DNA of 60,813 nt from assembly GCA_020848735.1 (NCBI GenBank), contig JADLHO010000105.1:1-60813 (forward strand). The letters are read 5' to 3'. The DNA comes from Planctomycetota bacterium (GTDB taxonomy: Bacteria; Planctomycetota; UBA1135; UBA2386). How positions within the stretch are numbered: the first letter of the stretch is position 1; each line of letters opens with the position of its first letter. Position numbers and translations under genes: made by a program. Under the pieces are notes generated by a model. That model worked only from the letters and a program-made list of their open reading frames with translations. It was not told the origin of the DNA and did not search any database. This document shows, in pieces, positions 24,859 through 35,247 of the stretch.

Positions 24859-26348
24859 CGATCGACGCCGTGGACGAAGCCGTGGGCACGCGGTCGGGGA
24901 GCCTGCCGCGCACGAGCGCGCAGCGGCGCCTCGGGCGCAACCTGTGCTGGATGGGCGTGGCGATCTTCATCGGCTCGCTGATCCAGTACGCGCTGTACTT
25001 CTGGGTCGCGCGCCATCTCGGCCCGGCGGAGTACGGACTGTTCTCCGTGGCCCTGACCATCGCGGTGCTCTCGGGACCGTTCGTCGATCTCGGGATGTCG
25101 GTGACGCTCGTCTGGGTCGGAGCACGCGATCCGGAGCGCCTGTCCGCGACCATCGGCTCGTCCATCGCCTGGCGCTGCGCGCTGACGCTCCCGGTCGGTG
25201 GGCTCGCGATGCTCGTCATGGCCGGTTCGAGCAGCGGCCCGGCCTTGCTCGCGCTCTTCGCGCCGCTCTACCTGGCGACGGCGTTCGACGGTCTCGGCAC
25301 GCTGTTCTCCGCCGCGTTCCAGGCGCGCGAACGCATGGACCTCGCCGCGAGCACGATGCTCTCGCGCAACGTGCTCCGGGCCGTCGCGTTCGGCGGCGCG
25401 CTGCTCTTCGACTCGGGAGTGATGGGCCTCGCCTGGTGGGCCCTGGCCGGCTCGGCACTCGGGGCGCTCTGGTCGTGGTGGCTGCTGCGACGCCACATGG
25501 AGGTGTCGTTCGAGCGTCCCCTGCGCTGGGCGGTCCTTCGCGGTGCCATTCCCTTCGGGCTGGGGATCATCGCGACGATGGCGCACCAGCAGATCGACGT
25601 CGTGATGCTCGGTGCGATGACGACCAGCGCGGAGGTGGGCGCGTACCACGCCGGCGTGCGCTTCTACATCCTCGCGCAGCTCGTCGCGCACACCGTGGCG
25701 GTCGTCGCGCAGCCGCTGAGCTACCGCCGCGGCCTCGCGGGCGCGGCGGCGAGCAGCGCGATCCTCCGGCTCAAGACGGCCGGGCTCGGGATCCTCGGCA
25801 CGCTCGGCGCCCTGCTCTTCGCGCTCTGCGCCGACGACATGGTGCGCATCGCACTCGGGGACGAGTACGCCGCGAGCGTTCCGATCGTCCTCGCCACGGC
25901 ACCGCTGGTTTTCCTCAAGTTCGTGAGCTCGCCGCTCTCGGACACGGTCACCAGCCTCGGGCGCCGAAGCTCGCTGACCATCGGCATCTGGCTCTCGCTC
26001 GGCATCAACGTGCTCGCCAACGCGGTGCTCATCCCCCGCCACGGCGCGCTCGGCGCGGTCGCCGCGACCGCGATCAGCGAGACGGCCCTCGCCATCTGGC
26101 TCGTGAGCAGCGTGACGCGCTCGGGTGTCCAACTCGGTTGGGACACCCTGCTGCGCCATTCGCTGATCCTCGTAGTGCTGGCCGCCACCCTCTGGTGGAG
26201 CCTGCGCGGCATGGCGATCCCGGCGAGCGGCGAATGGGTCGCCGCCCTGGCGGTGCTCGGCGCCGCCGCGCTCGCCGCGCTGCGGCCGACGGCGGAGGAG
26301 TCGGTGCTGCTGAAGACGGTGCTGGGGCGGGCGCCGGTGAGGGTGTGA
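24855..26348 (+). CDS. Wzx-like polysaccharide flippase (MOP superfamily)
   Basis: A 497-residue membrane protein with twelve to fourteen predicted helices, typical of Wzx/MurJ-type lipid-linked oligosaccharide flippases. It starts with a short soluble tail, then GRNLCWMGVAIFIGSLIQYALYF and HLGPAEYGLFSVALTIA, the usual first helices with the conserved LG-x-x-x-YG. Later blocks are HQQIDVVMLGAMTTSAEVGAYHAG and IALGDEYAASVPI. It would move finished repeat units across the inner membrane for polymerisation. GTG 24855 overlaps the ligase stop. This is the last gene of the co-directional locus. Confidence 0.88.
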   Translation: MTIDAVDEAVGTRSGSLPRTSAQRRLGRNLCWMGVAIFIGSLIQYALYFWVARHLGPAEYGLFSVALTIAVLSGPFVDLGMSVTLVWVGARDPERLSATIGSSIAWRCALTLPVGGLAMLVMAGSSSGPALLALFAPLYLATAFDGLGTLFSAAFQARERMDLAASTMLSRNVLRAVAFGGALLFDSGVMGLAWWALAGSALGALWSWWLLRRHMEVSFERPLRWAVLRGAIPFGLGIIATMAHQQIDVVMLGAMTTSAEVGAYHAGVRFYILAQLVAHTVAVVAQPLSYRRGLAGAAASSAILRLKTAGLGILGTLGALLFALCADDMVRIALGDEYAASVPIVLATAPLVFLKFVSSPLSDTVTSLGRRSSLTIGIWLSLGINVLANAVLIPRHGALGAVAATAISETALAIWLVSSVTRSGVQLGWDTLLRHSLILVVLAATLWWSLRGMAIPASGEWVAALAVLGAAALAALRPTAEESVLLKTVLGRAPVRV

Positions 26349-26468
26349 GCTAGGACCCGAGTCGGCCGGCAGCGGCGATCTCCGCCGTGTGCTCGCCACT
26401 CGTGGAACCGGTCGCTAGCATCCCGCCCTTGCGATCGGACGGTTGGGGAGGGCCGGAGCCATGGCCTG

Positions 26469-27842
26469 GTGGAAAGCCCTTGGATACGAATCGTCGGCCT
26501 GGACGAGACCAACTCCAGGCCCGTCGCGGAACGGCTCAATGGAGCCGGGGTGCCCGCGTTTCGAGCCGTGAACTCCGCCGAAGGCGGAGTGGGGATCCTG
26601 GTCGTGCGCGACCTGGATCGCGGACTGGTGGACCGGCTCTGCAGTGACTACGCGCCGTTGGATGTCCGTGCCGCGGTGCTCGTCGTATCGGCCTGTCCTG
26701 CCCCTGACGTGCTCGCCAGGCTGCGCGAAGCGGGCCTCGCCGAGGTGCGGTCCTGGGAGGACCGTGGACCATGTGCGGGCACGATCGCGGCGCGCATCCA
26801 GCGCTGGCTGGAGATCGAGCGCTTGCTACGCGACGACGAGATCGGACGACAGGCGTGCGCCGCCAGCCTGCCCATGCGGCGGCTGCTGCGCGACCTCCTC
26901 GAAGTCGCGGTGTTCACCACCGATCCGATCCTGATCCTCGGCGAGACCGGGACCGGCAAGGAGAGCGTTGCCCGGCTCGTTCACGCCGTCGATCGCCGGG
27001 TGGGCAAGCGGGATCTGGTCGTGGTCGATTGTTCGACGATTCCTGCCGAGCTCTCGGCGAGCGAGTTCTTCGGCCACGAGCGCGGAGCGTTCACCGGTGC
27101 CCTGGCTCCTCGTGACGGCGCGATCGCCATGGCCCACGAAGGCACGCTGTTCCTGGACGAAGTCGGTGAGCTCACGCCTGCCATGCAGGCTCAGCTCCTG
27201 CGCGTCGTGCAGGAGAAGGCGTTCAAGCGAGTGGGTGGAGGCAACTGGCAGAGATCGGAGTTCCGCCTGGTGTGCGCCACGCATCGAGGCATCGACGACG
27301 GGGGCGGTGATGGCGGAGAAGGCGGTTTCCGGCGGGACTTCTTCCATCGCATTGCGCGCTGGGTGTTTCGACTGCCGACGCTCGCCGAGCGAGCGCAGGA
27401 CATCCTGCCGCTCGCGGAATCCATCGCTGCCGTCACGCTCGGTTCGAGCCCCGGCTTCGACCGCGACACGAGCGCGTTCCTCGCGGGCCGCGAGTACCCG
27501 GGCAACGTGCGCGACCTGCGCAACCTCGTCCTGAGGATGTGCGGGCGCCACGTCGGCGCGGGGCCGATCACGTTGAACGATCTCGCGACGCAGGATCTCG
27601 GCGCGGGGCGTGCCGTCACCGCCCGGCTCGATGCCGCGGCCGAGATCGCAGCGCTTGCGGGCACCGGTCTCAAGACCATCGAGCGCAAGGCGCGCGATGC
27701 GGCGATCCGCGCTGCGCTGAGCGCATCGGGCAACAGCGTTCCCCGCGCAGCCCGACTGCTGCAGATCAGCGACCGCGCGCTCCAGATGGAGCTCGCGAAG
27801 CGGAGCGAGGCCCCGATCGAGCTCCGCGCGGAAGAAGCCTGA
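26469..27842 (+). CDS. Sigma-54-dependent transcriptional activator (AAA+)
   Basis: A 457-residue bacterial enhancer-binding protein. The N-terminal ~115 residues look like a degenerate receiver domain, without a clear phosphorylatable Asp pattern. The central AAA+ domain has Walker A ILGETGTGKES (about 157), the sigma-54 contact loop GAFTGA (about 206), Walker B GTLFLDEVGEL (about 222), FRRDFFHRI with the arginine finger (about 288), and YPGNVRDLRNLV. The C-terminus is a Fis-type helix-turn-helix (GNSVPRAARLLQISDRALQ). It starts with GTG 26469 and sits just after the exopolysaccharide genes, so it may regulate them. No partner histidine kinase is adjacent. Its 3' end overlaps the convergent amidohydrolase gene by 77 bp. 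Confidence 0.88.
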   Translation: MESPWIRIVGLDETNSRPVAERLNGAGVPAFRAVNSAEGGVGILVVRDLDRGLVDRLCSDYAPLDVRAAVLVVSACPAPDVLARLREAGLAEVRSWEDRGPCAGTIAARIQRWLEIERLLRDDEIGRQACAASLPMRRLLRDLLEVAVFTTDPILILGETGTGKESVARLVHAVDRRVGKRDLVVVDCSTIPAELSASEFFGHERGAFTGALAPRDGAIAMAHEGTLFLDEVGELTPAMQAQLLRVVQEKAFKRVGGGNWQRSEFRLVCATHRGIDDGGGDGGEGGFRRDFFHRIARWVFRLPTLAERAQDILPLAESIAAVTLGSSPGFDRDTSAFLAGREYPGNVRDLRNLVLRMCGRHVGAGPITLNDLATQDLGAGRAVTARLDAAAEIAALAGTGLKTIERKARDAAIRAALSASGNSVPRAARLLQISDRALQMELAKRSEAPIELRAEEA

Positions 27843-28536
27843 GAAGGTTCGCGCCCAGGACGGCGTCCTCGTCCTCCGACGTGAGGCCGAGCGCGCGGAT
27901 CTTGGCCAGTTCGAGTCCTGGATGGAGCCAAGGACCGTCGGTGCCGAAGAGCAGCTTGTGCGCGCCGGCCTTCATCACCAGACCGACGAGAAGGTCGAAG
28001 ACCTTGATCGCCGAGCTGTCGGCGAAGAGATTCGGGAGCGCAGCGACATGGTCGATGCAGCGCAGCTGCGCGCGGAACTGGTCGCGGAAGCTGCCGAGGT
28101 GGGGAACCACGAAGTTCACGTCGGGGTGCCGTGCCGCGAGCCGCGCGATGACATCGACCTCGTCGTGGGGGTCGTAGAGGATCGGCAGACGATGCTCGGC
28201 GGCCGCCTCACAGATCGCGTCGGTCAGCGCGGCGTCGCGACGGTGCACTTTCAGGCCGCAGAAGCCCAGCGCGACGGCCTCCTCGACCAGCTTGGCGACG
28301 CGGTCCGCATCGTGCTCCGCGTGCACGCAGCCGAAGCCGAGCAGCCTCTCGTGATGACGCGAGATCAGCGCTGCAACCCGGCGGTTGGCCTCGCGGTAAT
28401 CGTCCGAGAAGCCGCTGAAGACGACGCTCCGATCGATGCCGGCGGCCCGAGCGCGGGCCAGATAGCTGGCGAACGAGACCGGGGCGTGCTGCGGCTCGCG
28501 CGTGCTCACGAAGTGGCAGTGCGCGTCGACGATCAT
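27766..28536 (-). CDS. Amidohydrolase-2-type metal-dependent hydrolase
   Basis: A 256-residue TIM-barrel hydrolase. It starts MIVDAHCHFVST (HxH metal ligands). Later blocks are GFGCVHAEHD, GFCGLKVHRRD (Lys/His), PILYDPHDEVDV, NFVVPHLGSF and KLLFGTDGPW with the terminal Asp. The family includes amidohydrolases and decarboxylases that use one or two zinc ions; the substrate is unknown. The last ~25 residues (Arg/Ser/Pro-rich) are encoded inside the 3' end of the sigma-54 activator gene on the other strand. The start ATG overlaps the stop of the GIY-YIG-like gene (ATGA), so it belongs to that operon. Confidence 0.82.
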   Translation of the reverse strand: MIVDAHCHFVSTREPQHAPVSFASYLARARAAGIDRSVVFSGFSDDYREANRRVAALISRHHERLLGFGCVHAEHDADRVAKLVEEAVALGFCGLKVHRRDAALTDAICEAAAEHRLPILYDPHDEVDVIARLAARHPDVNFVVPHLGSFRDQFRAQLRCIDHVAALPNLFADSSAIKVFDLLVGLVMKAGAHKLLFGTDGPWLHPGLELAKIRALGLTSEDEDAVLGANLLRLLPRGARSGPRSASRAPSGARGR

Positions 28537-29417
28537 CCCGGGCCGACGAAGCGCAGCGGCTCCAGCTCGGGCGACATCTCGCCCTTGCGGATGGTGAAGG
28601 TCCCGCCTCGGAGTCCCGGGACGCCGGCGAGCCGCGGTGAGGCGAGGAGCGTCGGGGGCAGCACGTTCGTCACCTTCAGCTCGGCACCGCCGACGCGGAA
28701 GGGTGTCGAGGGCCAGTGGTTGGCCAACGCGAGGCCCTTCGACTTGAGGATCCGGACGAGCGAGTGTTCGACGGCGCGGAGCCGGGCCTTGAGCCCGACC
28801 TCCTTGCCGGCACCACCCTGGAGATAGCCGAACCAGACGCCGATGTTCGGCTGGAGCCAGCTCAGCCCCTGCATGCGGCCGACCCAACGGTCGCGGAGGC
28901 GGAGGCTCTCACCGACGTAGATCGGCAGCTCCGTCTCGGTGCGGCGCGCTGTGGCACCGACGGGGCGCATGATGATGTAGACGCCAGGCGCGCGTCGCAG
29001 CTTCGGGAGGTCCCTGGGCATCTCGAGCCTCGACCAGTTCGCGATGCGGATCCCATCGCCCTGATGGAGAGTCTCCTGATCCGGTTGGTCCAGTTCGGTC
29101 GGGTCGGGAACCGCATCGGATCCGGGGTCGGCGTCGAGGTTGCCTGCGGCATCACGGAACGGGCTCGGTGGACTCCAGTCAGGGGGGGGCTGGAATGCCG
29201 ACGTGGGCCATGGCTGGGGTGAGAACAGCCACGCGATTCCCGGCCAGCGCCTGGGTGGCCACATGGGGCGCCGAGCACGCCAGTCCTTGGGGCTGGGCAG
29301 GCGACGGCGCCGACTCGTGCGGCCTCCTCGGGTGCCGCGACGAAGCTCGTCATCGGCCTCGCCGGCAGGACTCCCCTGACGGCAGATCTCGCAGCTCTCC
29401 GGATCGAAGCAGTTCAA
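28533..29417 (-). CDS. GIY-YIG-like domain protein
   Basis: A protein of up to 294 residues. The C-terminal half looks like a GIY-YIG domain: PGVYIIMRP (GVY strand), ELPIYVGESLRLRDRW (IYVG strand plus Arg helix), and an EHSLVRILKSKGLALANHWPS segment with the Glu/Asn typical of the nuclease core. GIY-YIG domains are usually nucleases in mobile elements, repair or restriction; a catalytic Glu is uncertain here. The N-terminal ~120 residues are Pro/Arg/Trp-rich and look disordered, with CFDPESCEIC at the start. The TTG start at 29417 is tentative; an ATG further in (about 29264) is possible. Confidence 0.6.
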   Translation of the reverse strand: MNCFDPESCEICRQGSPAGEADDELRRGTRGGRTSRRRRLPSPKDWRARRPMWPPRRWPGIAWLFSPQPWPTSAFQPPPDWSPPSPFRDAAGNLDADPGSDAVPDPTELDQPDQETLHQGDGIRIANWSRLEMPRDLPKLRRAPGVYIIMRPVGATARRTETELPIYVGESLRLRDRWVGRMQGLSWLQPNIGVWFGYLQGGAGKEVGLKARLRAVEHSLVRILKSKGLALANHWPSTPFRVGGAELKVTNVLPPTLLASPRLAGVPGLRGGTFTIRKGEMSPELEPLRFVGPG

Positions 29418-29456
29418 GGATCAGGTCCTCGTGCGCGAGGTCGTGGGTTCGCGGAG

Positions 29457-31208
29457 TCAGAAGGCACCCGGCGCAGCCAGGCGCCGGCGCAGGTGCACCG
29501 AGGGTGGGAGGTCGCGCTCGCGTGCGGCGCGCATGCCGACCTGGTCGACGCTCAGGTCCACGCCGGTCACGGCGCGGTAGGCGTGCATGTAGCCCTGGAG
29601 TTCCTGGCGCCAGAAGCGCGCCCAGGCGACCGCGACGGCGGGGTTGGTCTGCGTGGCCCACGCGCCGTGGCGGACCGAGAGCAGGATCTGCTCGCCGAAG
29701 ACCCCGAGATCGTGGAAGTAGATGACGCTCGCGTCGCTCCAGCCCTGCAGCGACTTCATCGCGTCGACGGTGTCCATCCACGGTTCGGGATAGGGGACCA
29801 TCGTGCGGCCGCGCAGGAAGTCGCGCATCTCCGGCCGCGCCATGATCCACTGCTCGATCAGCATCTCGTAGCGCGCCGTCTCGGGGAGGTCTCCGAACTG
29901 GTTGTGCGCGCCTTCGGCGATCAGGAAGTGAAGCGCCCTGATCGCATTGAGGACCGGGAAGCCGTCGGCATGGACCGTGTTGTCGTCGTCGCGCACGAAG
30001 AACTGGGCGCACGCATTGAGGAGGTTGTGGAAGTACTCGAGGAATCGCGAGCGGCGGTCCGCCGGCCGCAGCGCGGCGGTCGCGGCGCCCTCGATCGCCA
30101 GCCCGTAGTGGTGCTCGTACTCGTGCGCGCGGCGGAGGACGGAGAGCCGGTGCACCTCGTCGCCCACGTAGCCCCAGAGCACGTTGGTGAGCGGGCGCAG
30201 CGGGTCGATCTCGAGGTTTGCGAGCGGATCGCGGGGCCCGGCGAGGCGGCGGTTCTGGAAGCGGCGACTGATCGCCTTCAGCGACTGGACGAGCATGCCT
30301 TCCTCGTGCCAGTACGACCAGATCAGCTCGACGAGACAGAGCCGGCGCCAGTTCGAGTCCCAGCACTCGACGAAGGCCTCGACGTTGCTGGGAACCTGAC
30401 TGATCCGGCCAGTGACCGAGCTGATGTTCGGAAACGACGCATTCGGATCACTCGTCGGCGAGGGCGGCACGAGGGCGACGGAGCGTCCCAGTCGAGTGAT
30501 GGCATCTGCCGCAGCCGCTGCCGCCTCATCGCTGTCGGCGGGAAGCACGCAGCGCTCCTTCATGAAGTCGCGAGCGCAGTCCCGCAGGGTCTCGTAGGCA
30601 CGTGTGCCGCTGAGCACCATGTCCCGGTCCTTGCAGAGGCACTCGCCCATGGACTCGGCGAAGCGCTGGAAGGAGGTCGCCCGGGTCGTCGCGAGGATCT
30701 GGACCCAGAGTGTCTCATCGGCGGGACTTCCGGTGGAGGTCGCGCTCCGCTTCATGGCGATCGGGATCGAGCCCTCGGCGAGCCGGTCGAGGAGGGTTGC
30801 TCCGAGCATGCGCCCGATGCCGTGCATCTTGGCCACGGCTCGATCGCTCGAGAGAGTGGGCTTCCGGACGGCCAACCTCACCGGCGCACTCGCCGTGTCC
30901 GAGACGCACTCCTTTCCCCGCCAGGCGAAGACCCTCGTGAGGAACTCGTACTGATCGGACATGCCTTCGACATGCCAGTCGAAGTCGTAGTGAAGCTGGT
31001 CCCCCTCGACGGTTGCCTTTCCGATCTGCGAGGGAGTTCGGATGGGGTGACGCCCGTCAGCCTGCCACTCGAACGTGTGGTGTTGGTCCTTCTCGGCGCC
31101 CGCGATCGTGACGCGGATGCGGATGAGATGGCCTTCGGCGAAGGCGGTTCCTTCGTTGCCTTCGGCGGGGTCCGTTTGGTTGATGCGAGAGATCCTGACC
31201 GACTTCAT
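29457..31208 (-). CDS. Large protein of unknown function (583 residues)
   Basis: I do not recognise a family. The first ~110 residues look like a beta-sandwich/Ig-like module (HLIRIRVTIAG, HHTFEWQADG, YDFDWHVEGM, FLTRVFAWRGKEC). The remaining ~470 residues are mostly alpha-helical with many Trp/His/Cys, e.g. FVECWDSNWRRLCLVELIWSYW and VYFHDLGVFGEQILL. No signal peptide or transmembrane helix is evident, so it is probably cytosolic or released. The start ATGA overlaps the stop of the upstream metallopeptidase-like gene, with a strong GGAGGAG site, so the two are coupled. It is the largest member of a compact minus-strand operon. Confidence 0.7.
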   Translation of the reverse strand: MKSVRISRINQTDPAEGNEGTAFAEGHLIRIRVTIAGAEKDQHHTFEWQADGRHPIRTPSQIGKATVEGDQLHYDFDWHVEGMSDQYEFLTRVFAWRGKECVSDTASAPVRLAVRKPTLSSDRAVAKMHGIGRMLGATLLDRLAEGSIPIAMKRSATSTGSPADETLWVQILATTRATSFQRFAESMGECLCKDRDMVLSGTRAYETLRDCARDFMKERCVLPADSDEAAAAAADAITRLGRSVALVPPSPTSDPNASFPNISSVTGRISQVPSNVEAFVECWDSNWRRLCLVELIWSYWHEEGMLVQSLKAISRRFQNRRLAGPRDPLANLEIDPLRPLTNVLWGYVGDEVHRLSVLRRAHEYEHHYGLAIEGAATAALRPADRRSRFLEYFHNLLNACAQFFVRDDDNTVHADGFPVLNAIRALHFLIAEGAHNQFGDLPETARYEMLIEQWIMARPEMRDFLRGRTMVPYPEPWMDTVDAMKSLQGWSDASVIYFHDLGVFGEQILLSVRHGAWATQTNPAVAVAWARFWRQELQGYMHAYRAVTGVDLSVDQVGMRAARERDLPPSVHLRRRLAAPGAF

Positions 31209-32560
31209 GAGCTCCTCCGAAGCAGAACACCGGAGTAGGTACTACCCACTCCTGAGACAGACTGAACGAGCGCGTCGCGGCGACCCAGGCCGCAGCGACG
31301 CGCGTGAGTGAGTGCCGAGTCGAGCGCCCAATGCTTCAGCAGTCCGGCGATCGAGCGGCTCTCCGACTCGGGACTGATGGCGCCGTCGAACCTGGCCTGG
31401 CCGAGTACGGCGAACGCGAGGCAGGGCGATGCGAGTGAGCGCAGTCGCGGTTGCCGTTGCCAGCGGTCGTAGCTGCGAGACAGGCGATCGGGAGCGCGGT
31501 CCGGAAGCCGCAATGCCGTACCGAGCACCGCCCCGCCCAGGGCTCTCGGGCGACAGCCGAGAATGCGATCGATCGCCTCGCCGATGCTCGAGTCGAGTGC
31601 TTCGAACAACGCTGTGCTCTCCGGCGACGTCGAGTCGAGCGGGTAGAACGAAGCCCACAGCTCCGCGAGGCGACGCCATTGCGGGTGTGGATACAGCGCG
31701 TCGCCGATCGCGCAGCTCATCCTCACGCGGATCCAGGGTGCCGGATGCGGGTCTTGTGGATGCACCCGCAGCACGAATGCCCGCGGCAAGCTCACGAGCG
31801 ATATGAGCCCGAGCGTCGAGGTGACCCCGACCCTGGCGATTGCCCAGAGATCGGCGACGATCTCGGAGATCCACCGCGCCCAGTGCGCCTGAAGCGCCGG
31901 CGGGGTCATCGCGTTCGGCCAGGGCGGCGTGAGGGCCGCGCGCAGTTCGGGGACGAGGTCCAACAGGTCGGCGGCCTGATGACCCGCCTCGTGCACGAGC
32001 GAGGAGGCGATCCCACTTCCGATCATCCGCTCGCGGGGCAGGCGGATGAGCGCGACGGGATTGCTGCCGCCACCCGGCAGGCGCGTGCGTGCTCGCCGGA
32101 TGGCACCGCCGGCGTCCCGAGCGAGGTAGCAGAGCACGGGTGGTACCTCGAGATGGCCGGGCAAGGACATCGCATCCGTGGCCGCGACTTCGAGTCCGCG
32201 AAGGAACACGCCCGTGTCCGCTTCGCTCCGTTGGCTCATCGCCTGGGAGAAGATGTCGAGCTGAGTCAGGATGGCGTTGAAGCGCAGCCTCAGGAATGTG
32301 AAGCGGCGGTTCGCCGCCGCTGGGCTTGCCGCGACGCCTGAGGGCTCGTCGAGCCACTCGAGGAAGGCGTCGATGCGGGTCCGAAGATCGCGTCGCCCGT
32401 CGGCAAGGAAGTCCTCGATCTCGGCGAGCGCTGCGGCGGACGGTGCCGCTGCGGGCACCATCGTTTCCTGGACGCTGATCGGCCGCACGCGGTCGAGGCG
32501 CGCGCGAAGTGCGCGCGCCTCTTGCGAGAGCATCCACGTTGCGAACGATCCGCGAGGCAC
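31205..32560 (-). CDS. HEAGH-motif metallopeptidase-like protein
   Basis: A ~451-residue protein with a zincin-type motif LVHEAGHQAADLL (about residue 188) and a downstream Glu in the helix WISEIVADLWAI some 45 residues later, the right position for a third zinc ligand as in gluzincins. The N-terminal ~180 residues are helical. The rest does not match a family I can name. There is no signal peptide, so it would act in the cytosol or on a partner exported with it. GTG 32560 was chosen because it lies just 4 bp after the previous stop; ATG 32533 is an alternative. The stop overlaps the 583-residue gene start. Confidence 0.65.
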   Translation of the reverse strand: MPRGSFATWMLSQEARALRARLDRVRPISVQETMVPAAAPSAAALAEIEDFLADGRRDLRTRIDAFLEWLDEPSGVAASPAAANRRFTFLRLRFNAILTQLDIFSQAMSQRSEADTGVFLRGLEVAATDAMSLPGHLEVPPVLCYLARDAGGAIRRARTRLPGGGSNPVALIRLPRERMIGSGIASSLVHEAGHQAADLLDLVPELRAALTPPWPNAMTPPALQAHWARWISEIVADLWAIARVGVTSTLGLISLVSLPRAFVLRVHPQDPHPAPWIRVRMSCAIGDALYPHPQWRRLAELWASFYPLDSTSPESTALFEALDSSIGEAIDRILGCRPRALGGAVLGTALRLPDRAPDRLSRSYDRWQRQPRLRSLASPCLAFAVLGQARFDGAISPESESRSIAGLLKHWALDSALTHARRCGLGRRDALVQSVSGVGSTYSGVLLRRSS

Positions 32561-32564
32561 GGTC

Positions 32565-33194
32565 TCAGACTCCGTAGAGGACGATTCGGTTGCCGCGCCG
32601 CACCCAGCGACCGCTCTGTTGCCCCGACGCCGCGGGAGCGGGGCCACTTGCGTGGCCAGGCGCGTGCCGCTGGATGGCTCGGGCCATCGCCTGTCGCGCC
32701 ACCGCCATGGGATTGGCCGCCGCAGGAGCGGAGACCGCGGTCTTCGTCGCATCTCCCGCGAGGCGGACGAACTGCTTGGCGATCTCGAACTGCTGGTCCT
32801 CCTCGCTGAGACCCTCCGTCTCGAGGCCGAAGGCAGAACCGGCAGCCGAGGCGAGCTTGCCGCCGATCGCGCCGCCGATCCCGGGCGCGATGAAGTTGCC
32901 GAGCGCTGACCCGGCGATGGGCAGGGCCTTCTTGGCGAAGCCCTTCAGCAATCCACCCAGTTGCCGCCCGACCGGCGACTTGACGAACTTGCCGAGCGCG
33001 CGGCCGGCCTTCTTGATGAGGCCGCCGAGGAAGTGATCGAGCTCGCCCTCGTTCGACACCGCGAGCAGCTCGCTCGCGAGCTGTTCGATCTCCTCTTCGC
33101 TGAAGACGAGTTCGCCCTCGCCCCAGACCTCTTCTTCCATGAACTCGTCGGACTCGGGTTGGAATTCCATCAGCGTTCGATCCCAGTGATGCAT
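32565..33194 (-). CDS. Acidic, glycine-zipper-containing protein (209 residues), function unknown
   Basis: The N-terminal ~45 residues are very acidic (EFMEEEVWGEGELVFSEEEI). A short helix LASELLAVSNEGELDHFLG comes next. Then follows a basic/hydrophobic Gly-rich segment (about residues 55-125: GGLLKGFAKKALPIAGSALG and APGIGGAIGGKLASAAGSAFG) that looks like a glycine zipper and could insert into membranes. The C-terminal third is helical (FEIAKQFVRLAGDA), ending in a small basic beta tail. I recall similar proteins in many bacterial genomes as uncharacterised, often near secreted or injected proteins, but no function is established to my knowledge. ATG 33194 has GAGG 9 bp upstream. It is first in the operon. 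Confidence 0.65.
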   Translation of the reverse strand: MHHWDRTLMEFQPESDEFMEEEVWGEGELVFSEEEIEQLASELLAVSNEGELDHFLGGLIKKAGRALGKFVKSPVGRQLGGLLKGFAKKALPIAGSALGNFIAPGIGGAIGGKLASAAGSAFGLETEGLSEEDQQFEIAKQFVRLAGDATKTAVSAPAAANPMAVARQAMARAIQRHAPGHASGPAPAASGQQSGRWVRRGNRIVLYGV

Positions 33195-33324
33195 CTGCGG
33201 AAACCTCGTGGTCGTTGTTCGGCAGCACGACAAAGGGCGCGGGTGCGGCCCGGCCGATCGTGTCTTCCCCTTCCTATGCACGAGCCGTGCCATGCTCAGC
33301 GCGGCCGGAAATACGTGCGTGACG

Positions 33325-33380
33325 CGAAGCGCGCTTCGGATCCGAGTGCCAGGCCACGTCTCTCGACGAAGCACGCTTCG
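33325..33380. promoter_or_regulatory. Pair of near-identical 14-bp palindromes upstream of the 33194-27766 operon
   Basis: CGAAGCGCGCTTCG (33325-33338) is a perfect palindrome. CGAAGCACGCTTCG (33367-33380) differs by one base and extends to a 7-bp stem GACGAAG/CTTCGTC (33365-33382). The centres are 42 bp apart, about four helical turns. They lie ~130-190 bp before the start of the minus-strand operon and just after the symporter stop. They may be operator sites for a dimeric regulator, or stem-loops ending the symporter transcript. Confidence 0.4.
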
Positions 33381-33414
33381 TCTCGGACCCGCGACGCTGG
33401 GGCAGGCCGGAGTT

Positions 33415-35243
<1,829 letters not shown>

Positions 35244-35247
<4 letters not shown>

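Noticed and set aside
29493..31238. 581-codon plus-strand open frame antisense to the 583-residue gene
   Set aside because: The minus-strand reading has sensible secondary structure, a ribosome site and ATGA coupling; the plus reading has none.
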